From NCBI GenBank assembly GCA_930367215.1, contig OV884059.1, positions 6,596,945 to 6,660,944 on the forward strand: a stretch of 64,000 nt of DNA. Reading direction: 5' to 3'. The position numbers were made by a program, and so were the translations under genes. This document shows positions 56,269-64,000 of this stretch, one piece after another (within the stretch, counting starts at the first letter, position 1; each line of letters begins with the position of its first letter). Origin of the DNA: Pollenia angustigena (Eukaryota; Arthropoda; Insecta; Diptera; Polleniidae). Below the pieces are notes generated by a model. The model did no database searches. It saw only the letters and a program-made list of their open reading frames with translations, and had not been told where the DNA came from.

Positions 56269-58036
56269 AGTCTATTAAAAATATTTTATTTACAGCCTAC
56301 CGAATATATTATTTATTGCAATTGATAGACAAGTTTGCAGTCTATTTTAAAATATAGTCTTCTATTGTCTTCATTATTGTTCCTCTAATATTTTTTTTTA
56401 TTTCATTTCTTTAATTTTAAATTTTCATTAAACGATTCTAATTGTTTTTTTTTTTTGTCTAAGCTCAAGGTTTTCTATCTTTATCTTCATGAGAAAAATA
56501 TAATTCAAGTTTGTACTTTCTAAAAATTTAGAAAAAATACAAAATAACAGTTTTGCATTTTTTTCATGCTTTTTGATTCTGTACATGAAAGTAAAAACAA
56601 GAAATATTTTCCAACATAAAAATACAAAAAAATAATAGGTTTTGTATTGAATGAAAACAAAAAAAAAAAAAAAAAACAAACAAAAAAAGAAATACCCATT
56701 TAACCTCAATATAGTCAAACAAATTAATGGTTGATTTTCATCAAGAACACAAAAGAGAGCATAGAAAACCACTGTCAGATAAACGTAATAAAAAAATTTT
56801 ATCAAAGCAACTTAAACTTAAGAAATTTAGAAAAAAAGCTTTTAGGAAAGACTTTTAAATGCAGCTTATAGAAAAAGATTTTACAAAAAAAGCATTCTGG
56901 AAAAGCTTTTAATACCTTGACACAACTATTAAAGATCAAGTCTTTTTTAAGAAATATCTACAATGACAACTTGATTTAAACAGCTTTCATAAAGCTATTT
57001 AAATCTATAATTATATTTTTCTATTTTCATTACTCTTATAATATAAAACACTTTTAAGAAAAGCTTTTAAATAAAGCGAGGAGACTTTTTTTAAAAAAAG
57101 CTTTGATGCAACTATTGAAGATTGAATACGTTTACAAAAGTTTAAAACTTTTGTAAAGCCACTTCAAACCTTTATAAGAAACATATTTAGTCTTTAAGCT
57201 TTTTTAAGCTATTAAGGCTTTTAATCTTTAAAGGTCTATGAAACATTATTGGGTTATAAAGCTTTTTGAAAGATTGAAAACTTTTTTATAGTGACTTGAA
57301 CTTAATAAAACAATAGAATACATTTTTCCCTTTAGCTATCATTTGGCTAGCAATTCAGTTAATCGTTTGTACAAAATTTAACAAAGAATGTTGACAAAGG
57401 CCGTAGAGGGCCAGAAAATGCATATTACATTTTACTGATGTCTGATAATTGTAAAATTTTCTGTACATACTATTTACTTCATTGCAAACCCGAGGAAACC
57501 TAAAGTGAGTCATAAAACAGAAAGATACAAGATATCCTGGAAGTGTGTAGAAGTACTCCTAAGTATATGTACATTTCTGAAGCTTCTAGGATAACCCAAG
57601 GTTGTCTTAAGCGAAAAGTATGTGAAATGTTGAGGGAAAATGACAATTGCAATAAACCTTTTGCTAATTGAAATTTGACTCAAAGCATCACTTTCGACAA
57701 ATGTTTAAGTTATTTTAGATATTTTTTAAATAGTTTTGACGTTTTCATAAAGCTTTTTTAATTCTCTTATTCATTTCTCTATTATTCATTTACACAACAT
57801 TTTTATTTTTATATTATTTTTTTACGTTTAAGGGTTATTTACATTATCACGCAAGTCTTACGTATTTTGCCGAAAATGCTTCCATGACCTAATTTTTGTT
57901 TGAAATTTTTAAAGTACAATAAAAACTCATCAGGACTGGTTTGTATTTTCCTGAAAAAACTTATGACTTGTGTGATGCTGTGATGCTGTGAAGGTCCCTT
58001 TAATAAATTATTGCTAAAATCAAAATAAAAATAATA
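56269..58036. other. AT-rich stretch with recurrent AAAAGCTTTTAA
   Basis: GAAAAGCTTTTAA variants occur near 56837, 56903, 57059 and 57097, and (A)CAACTATTGAAGAT-like text near 56925 and 57110, hinting at a decayed ~185-bp repeat. No gene. Confidence 0.35.
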
Positions 58037-58375
58037 TTAAAGGTGCTATCAGACGGGATGTATTTTACATATGTACTGTCAAATTTTCCATCAGTAAAAG
58101 TTGTACACATCGTGTGATACATATGTAAATTTTTCGATTAGAACGCGCTCTATTTTCCTGTGGCAAACATAAACAAAACAGCTGGTTTGTATTGAAACGT
58201 AAACAAAAGTCAGCTTTTGTTTACATTTATAGGTTATGTCATAAGGAATAAACATAAGCAGCAAAAATTATGAATCGTATGTAAAATGGGAATTTTGACG
58301 TACATACGGAATTACATATGGGAAAGAAAAGTGACAGTACATATATAAAATACATCCCGTCTGATAGCATCTTAA
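58037..58375. mobile_element. TTAA-flanked MITE (331 bp), piggyBac-like target
   Basis: The element proper is 58041-58371. GTGCTATCAGACGGGATGTA at the left is matched by the inverse at the right over about 42 bp with few mismatches. TTAA lies directly outside both ends. TTAA duplication is typical of piggyBac (family knowledge). There is no transposase. Confidence 0.82.
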
Positions 58376-59756
58376 GTATTCTTTTGTTTTTAACGATTTT
58401 TCCTTTTTTGCCAAATTAAAACAAAACAAGCCACGATTTTATTGAGAGCAAAAAATTAAAAAAAGCCAAAAAAAAAATTTTTTTTTTGTTTAACCATTAA
58501 AATACATAAATTGTTGAAGCCAACTTAAAAAAGCGATTAATAACTCGATTTTTATTATTGTACACATACACATTATTTAATTTTAATGGAATGACCTACT
58601 GACAGTAGTCATAAAAGTTCTTTAATTGTTAAGTAAATTTACTAAAAAGTGAAATTTCACTTAACTAAAGGCTTTTTTTTAACATATTTTTGGCTTTAAT
58701 ATGGGACGAAAAAACTTAACAAAATATTAAAGTAATTTAGTTAACAATTTTGTGTACACAAATTTAGGCGAGATAAAAGTGTACATAATAGAGAAAACGG
58801 TAGTGGAGAAAACTTTATGTTTTATAAACTAGATTTTTGCATAGACTTTAGATAAGACTATAGTGCAGATTAAAGTGTTCAATATAGTATAGATTATTAT
58901 TCAGCCTATTATCTATTATATGGTGTAGACTATAAAAAAGATTTTAGAGTATATATTATATTGCACTATATAAAAGGTTATCTTTTTATCCGTAATGTAT
59001 AATTTAAATCAGACCAAAGTAAAAACTTTTTAAATTTACAATATTTTAATTATAGTTTTTAATTGTTGCCATCCGTTTCGCTTATGCAATTTTTTCTTTT
59101 GACTCATTTTTCTGGCAACAATATTTTAAAATTTGTCTTTTGCTGTCTCTTTGCTGTTGGTTAATATTATGCTAAAAACTGAAATCATATTTACTCGCTA
59201 AATAAAACTTTCAAATAAATAATAACAGGAAATACCGTAAAAGACTATTTAAATTTCATATTAAGAAAATGTTAAAGAATTGCATAAATTTGTAAACTGT
59301 TTACTATGGCACATTTAAAATAAGTTTTACAAATATTTTAAAAAAGCAAATTTAAGAAAAATAATATTTGCATATTTTCTTTGAAACCAACGATTGCGAA
59401 GAAGCTAAAATTTTTCTTTACAAATGAATATTTACTTTTTGATTTCAATTAAATTTTTGTTAAATATTTATCGTAAGACTCTTTTATTTGTATTTTATTT
59501 CTTTTTATGGTTATTAAATTGAATTTAAATTATTTACGTTAACAATTAGTAACGATTTCACTTAAAAGGAAAGAAGAGTTTTTATTTAATAAACATTTTT
59601 TTTAAAGAAATGCTAAAAATACAAAGCTTGCAAAATATTTAATTAACAAAATAATAAGGCGTAGTTGAAAAGAAAGAAGTTAATTTCAATTTAAAAATTA
59701 TTAGTTATGGGAAAAAGTAATGAGCAATAATTTTTAATATAATAGACTTACAAATC
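58376..59756. other. AT-rich stretch, no gene
   Basis: 58840-58960 contains CTATAG/GATTA simple-repeat text. The rest shows no recognisable feature. Confidence 0.4.
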
Positions 59757-60425
59757 TGTTGTGAAATAAACTATCGATTAGTCAATAGAATAGACTCTCA
59801 AGAAGAAAATAAAAAATACTGTCAAAAAGTTGATAGAGTAGGCTATTAACAAGTTGATTAAATAGGCTATCAACAAGTTGGTAGAATAGGCTATCAACAA
59901 GTTGATTGAATAGGGTACCATAAAGTTGGTATAATACACAAACAACAAGTTGATAGAATAGACTATCAACAATTTGAAAGACTAGACTATCAACAGTTTG
60001 ATAAACTAGACTATCAAAAATTTGATAGACTTTATTATCAACAATTTGATAGACTTTATCATCAACAAGTTTAGAGAAAAGACTATCAGCCAGTTGATAG
60101 AAAAGACTATCAACAAGTTTATAGAAAAGACTATCAACAAGTTGATAGAATAGACTATCAAAAAGTTTAAATGATAGACTATCAACAAGTTGATAGAATA
60201 GACTATCAATAAGTTTTAAGAATAAACTATAAACAAGTTGATACAAGTTGATACAATAGACTATCAAAAAGTTGAAATGATAGACTATCAACAAGTTGAT
60301 AGAATATACTATCAACACGTTGATAGAATAGACTATCAACAAGTTAATAGAGTAGACTATCAACTTGTTGATAGAGTATACTAACAACTTGTTGATAGAG
60401 TATGCTATCAACAATTTGATATTTT
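59757..60425. repeat. 24-bp minisatellite, about 27 units
   Basis: The unit is GATAGAATAGACTATC followed by AACAAGTT, with point variants throughout. The unit contains the dyad GATAG...CTATC. Because 24 is a multiple of three, three minus-strand frames stay open for long stretches (the longest about 210 codons with an 8-residue period). These are not genes. Confidence 0.95.
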
Positions 60426-60605
60426 TTTTCTTTATGTGTACGCATATATCTGCGACTTAATCACAATCAAAAAAGGACTTACGGCGTCAAATCGCACTAT
60501 TTCGGTGTCCAATTTATATCATGCCCTGGAAATTTCTCGTGCAAAATGTTTAATGTGTGTAGCACGTTTTATAACACATGTTGTTAGTGTCCATATCATC
60601 CATTT

Positions 60606-61564
60606 TACACTGAAAGAAAAATGTTTCATATACTTAATGAATTATTTTCATAAAAAAAATTTCCTTGGGTAAATGAAAATTTTCATTATCTAAATGGAAT
60701 TTCATAGTTATAATGAAATATTTTCGTAAAAATCGCTTCATTGGATTTCGTAATTACGTTAAAAACCTTCATTGGATATATGAAAACTTAAGTTTGTCCA
60801 AGTTAAACAAAAAATTTTAGTTGGGAACATAAAAAAACAATATACAAACATAACTATATTCATAAATCAATACAAAATTATAGTTTCCTTAAAAAAATGT
60901 TTAATTGTTAATTGAAAAATGTAAGATTTAATAATTTCGTACATCTAATGTTACATGTATGTCATTAAATTTATGAAATCAAAGAAATTTTTTATAAAAG
61001 CAACATATTTCAATAATTGCCTTCATAAATTTAAATTTTCATTATGACAATAAAAATGTCATTATAATAATGGAACAAAAACTTTCAATCCACTTTCAAT
61101 CAACGTTGTTATTTTTATTATTGGCAATTTAATCTCATATTTACGCTCTTAATTGAGTAAAAAACATAGTTTTTTATCCAAAAACTACACTGCCCCAGTA
61201 GACTAGCTGGTAGTGAGCTAGTCTATCAGCACCGAGGTTGCGCGATCGAATCCCGCCAGAGACAGAATAAAAAATAAAATAAAGTAAATTAAAATAAGAA
61301 GAAAAAAAAAAAATAAAAATAATTAAAAAAAATAAAAATAATAATAAAAAAAAAAAAATAAAAAAAAAAATTTTTTTTACTTTATTGAAAGTATTCATCC
61401 AATGAATAATATTCATAGATCTAATGTCATGTTTCATTAAATCCTTTTAATGAAACAGGTTTCATTGATCCAACGAAGCGCTGCATAGGTTCCTTTTTAA
61501 TGCAATTTTTCATGGGATTAATGTCAAAATTCATTGGTATTGCGAAGAAAATTCTTTCAGTGTA
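60606..61564. mobile_element. TA-flanked MITE with CACTGAAAGAA termini
   Basis: The element proper is 60608-61562 (955 bp). Its termini are CACTGAAAGAA and TTCTTTCAGTG, bounded by TA on both sides. The interior has many ATGAAA/TTTCAT motifs. A SINE is nested at 61193. A TA duplication suggests Tc1-mariner type (inference). Confidence 0.75.
61193..61372 (+). mobile_element. tRNA-derived SINE, copy 2 (nested)
   Basis: The head GCCCCAGTAGACTAGCTGG has an A-box-like TAGCTGGTAGTGAG. A good B box, CGATCGAATCCC, lies about 40 bp further on. CGCCAGAGAC ends the head and a long A-rich tail follows (61266-61371). The same head is at 36512 on the other strand. Confidence 0.75.
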
Positions 61565-62715
61565 GGCTAAAAGAAGTTGGCTATCATAGACATTAAGAGC
61601 TTTCTGTTGGCTGTGGTGACCTGAAGTGACTATTGCGGGTTACATTGGATGCTGTTAAATTTCATGAAGAATGTCATTGTCCGAAAAACGACAATTTTAA
61701 TTGTTAACATACCAATTTATGCAGAAATGGGTCTCAAATGCTTAAAAATTTATTTATTTTTATTAAATGTTATGGAGAGCTTAAAATTTTTTAAAATATG
61801 ATGATCTGTAAGTTTTGCTGAACGCTTTATCCGTCCGTGGTATAGCAAAACGGGCTTAATTAATGACACACAATTTGGCAGATCTGGCTTTGACAATATG
61901 GCCGCCATGAACTGTCAAAGACCCTGTGGAAAGACTCTTTGTTAACTAGTTGTTAGACTATCTTTTTAAATTGTTTTTGCTTTAAATCAATACGTTTTTT
62001 TTTTTATTAATTTAATTATGTTTAATTATTTTATTTTTTTGATAATTTTGCTTTCAAAACATTGAAAACTCATGTGAATTTAACAACATTTCTTAACATT
62101 AATCGTATTTTGTCATGCCATAATTTAAGCAATTTTATTGTCATTTATTTTTTTTCAAATTTGTATTCAATTTTTATTCATTTTTTTTACAAATTTTTTT
62201 TAATGTTCAAATATGTTTTTAAATTTTCAGCAATACATAAGCTTTTGGTTAATATTTAAATTTATGCAAATTTTTTTTTTTCTTAAATTAAATATGTATG
62301 TAAACAATTTCATTAGGGGCCTGTGTTTAGTAGTCATTCCAACTAATCTGTCTCTCTAATGGAAACTGTAACACAATTTTGTTTGTGCGTTTAGCTTTCA
62401 ATTCGTTTCAAATTGATTTGAGTATGATTGATCAATTTGATTTATGTATGAGATAAAATAATGGCAGTAAAACTGGTTTAAATTAGATTTTAATTGGGTT
62501 TATGGAGAAAAAGAAGAAGATGAAGACAGAAATAAAGATAAATAGTTTAAAAATTTTATTGAAATATAACGGATATATTATTTATTAATTTTACGTAAAA
62601 TCGATAAAAAAAAATAAAAAGTTTTAAATATTTAAAAATGTAGCAAAATTTGTACAGCATTTAATTGCTGGAAGGACTGACGGACGGACATAGTTAGATC
62701 GACTCAAAAAATGTT
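61565..62715. other. AT-rich stretch; decayed mini-me-like core at its end
   Basis: ACTGACGGACGGACATAG and TTAGATCGACTC at about 62676-62706 are a remnant of the (GACA)n-plus-core segment. No gene elsewhere. Confidence 0.45.
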
Positions 62716-62843
62716 ATGCTGGTTCTTACTCTTCAATTCTTGAGTTTTAAGGAGAGAGAGGAAAAGAAATGGCATTCTCTTTTCCTTTCTCTTTAAAAAG
62801 CTCAAAACTTGACGGCTAAAACTTTAAGAGTGTGAGCCAGCAC
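62716..62843. mobile_element. Hairpin MITE H3 (about 128 bp)
   Basis: A foldback from ATGCTGGTTCTTACTC to GAGTGTGAGCCAGCAC, with GGAGAGAGAGGAAAAGAA and TCTCTTTTCC around the loop as in H1 and H2. It is more diverged. No clear target duplication remains. Confidence 0.75.
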
Positions 62844-62845
62844 TA

Positions 62846-63135
62846 AGGCACACAATGAGTTGACGAGTGGGCCTCCTCCTAAAAAGCGCGATAACGATTC
62901 GCAGTTACAAAAATTCGATTTCGACAGCACGTTAAATATTGAAGTTGGATGCATATTGTTTAAAAGTAGTGGCAATTAAACTTTTTTCGGACAAACAAGC
63001 GGTCTTATCGCCATTTTCCCATTTTGTGAGTTTTTTTTTCAAAGACAATACTGCTCATGACACAACGTTGTCGCTCTTATATAAATATGCCATATTAGCG
63101 TTAAGGCAAGGCGCTAGAAAACGTAAAGCTTGACG
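62846..63135 (+). other. Coding-like fragment, frame broken
   Basis: Directly after H3 one frame reads AHNELTSGPPPKKRDNDSQL then QKFDFDSTLNIEVGCILFKS to a stop near 62978. A second frame continues LFSDKQAVLSPFSHFV...LALRQGARKRKA to TGA at 63133. Composition is more coding-like than the surroundings, with a basic PPPKKR stretch. I do not recognise it. A frameshifted transposase or retro-pseudogene is more likely than a live exon. Confidence 0.3.
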
Positions 63136-64000
63136 CGCTGATTTAGGTTGATCTGTAATCGTTTGAATTATTTTAAAATTTAAGTGTTCTGTTCAAATTT
63201 CATTAGTCATTAACTATTATTTACGTTTTTTTCCCCGTATTCGCACAGGTCACAGAGTAACAAGTTCATTAAAATATTTTAATTATGATCTGATTCTGAT
63301 TTGAATGGACAGATAAAAAAAAAATAAAGTTAATTTTAGGTCAATGTTAATAAAATTGTTTTGTAGCAAAATAAACCACACAATTGTTATAAAAAAGAGG
63401 GTTAAAAGTTTAAAACCAAATGTTTAAGTTTAGAGTTTTTTTTTATTTTTTGTTATTTGTGAATAAAAATTTTTGAATGTTAAGAGTTGGCTATTGGAAT
63501 TACGAATTTTTTAATCTAATCAAATCGTTTTATCTTATTCTTGGCAATATAGAATATTAACTAGACATCCGAATTCTTCGAAAGTTTCAATATAATCTAA
63601 TCCATTAGTTGTGAATTTTTTTAAAGAAAGTTGTTTGCTTTAATTCGACTCTAAACAAAAGCTTTCGTCAGTAGTGCCTAAATTTTAGCAAAGTCACGGT
63701 TTTTTCTTTCAAATTCCATTGTCACAGACAGTAAAATAAATTTCCGTGCTTTGTTTTTATCTTTAATATCTGAATGATATAAGAATTTTTTTAAAGGTAA
63801 ATACGTGCTTCTGTTTATTTAAAAAAAGTTTAAAAAATATATTTATTTACTTCCCATTTACACGCACAAACTATACTTAAAAAAATTAAAAGAAATAGTA
63901 AGCTGCTTCCTAGAAAACTAGATAATAGGAGAGACTAAAGACTAGACTATTAAAAGAAACTATAGATGACACTAAAGATGAGTTTTTTGACAAGACTGTA
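63136..64000. other. AT-rich stretch ending in GACTAGACTA-type repeat
   Basis: The last 100 bp (GAGACTAAAGACTAGACTAT, ACTATAGATG) resemble the simple repeat of 55-56 kb in reverse. No gene. Confidence 0.45.

Noticed and set aside
59778..60414. Minus-strand frame of 210 codons with an 8-residue period
   Set aside because: Product of the 24-bp minisatellite. Three overlapping frames on that strand are all long.
55160..60425. CRISPR-like array in the CTATAGTC/24-bp repeats
   Set aside because: No unique spacers of constant length, and the host DNA is clearly eukaryotic.
61193..61266. Functional tRNA gene
   Set aside because: A- and B-box-like motifs are followed by an A-rich tail, and a second copy sits elsewhere, so it is a SINE.

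Overview
The window looks like AT-rich, repeat-dominated DNA from a schizophoran fly, probably a calyptrate with a large genome (inference). The basis is a dipteran dispersed element with a (GACA)n block and an AGAATATATATACTTTA core, insect mariner-type transposase remnants, C-terminal tails of insect non-LTR retrotransposons, tRNA-like SINEs and many short non-autonomous DNA transposons. I found no intact host protein-coding gene and no complete tRNA, rRNA, LTR element or CRISPR array. The best guess is intergenic and/or intronic DNA. A few exon-like pieces with splice-donor consensus are listed as low-confidence candidates.

Layout. 1-5 kb: one arm of a direct duplication (partner at 19.5 kb) and two copies of a mini-me/Helentron-like element with 153-bp central tandem repeats. 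5-7.2 kb: a dispersed element carrying a hairpin MITE, then older repeats. 7.2-12 kb: a hAT-type element with an 8-bp target duplication, directly followed by a 4-kb inverted repeat whose left arm holds nested MITEs and whose right arm holds about 465 bp of (ATGT)n. 14-18.5 kb: two more tandem-repeat elements, a 5'-truncated non-LTR retrotransposon and a foldback. 19.5-23.3 kb: the second arm of the direct duplication, then four MITEs in a row, including a hAT-type element carrying eight TATCGATA sites. 24-28 kb: a decayed array built around ACTTAACGAAACTT. 28-39 kb: further dispersed elements, a SINE, a hAT element, and transposase and RT pseudogenes. 39.8 kb: a possible transcription start with a perfect splice donor. 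40-47 kb: a decayed ~380-bp tandem array and AT-rich DNA. 49.5-54.7 kb: an insect dispersed repeat, an RT tail, a transposase pseudogene and a hAT element. 55-60.5 kb: degenerate CTATAGTC-type simple repeats, a TTAA-flanked MITE and a 24-bp minisatellite. 60.6-64 kb: a TA-flanked MITE with a nested SINE, a hairpin MITE and a coding-like fragment.

The value of the window is in transposon structure. Several insertions can be proved from paired empty sites within the window or from exact target-site duplications. The two most notable items are a hairpin family (three full copies and one half copy) whose stems differ between copies yet remain self-complementary, and the hAT-type element whose subterminal repeats equal the binding site of DREF, a host factor itself considered hAT-related. 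All family names rest on termini, target duplications and short recognisable peptides read by eye. No database search was run.
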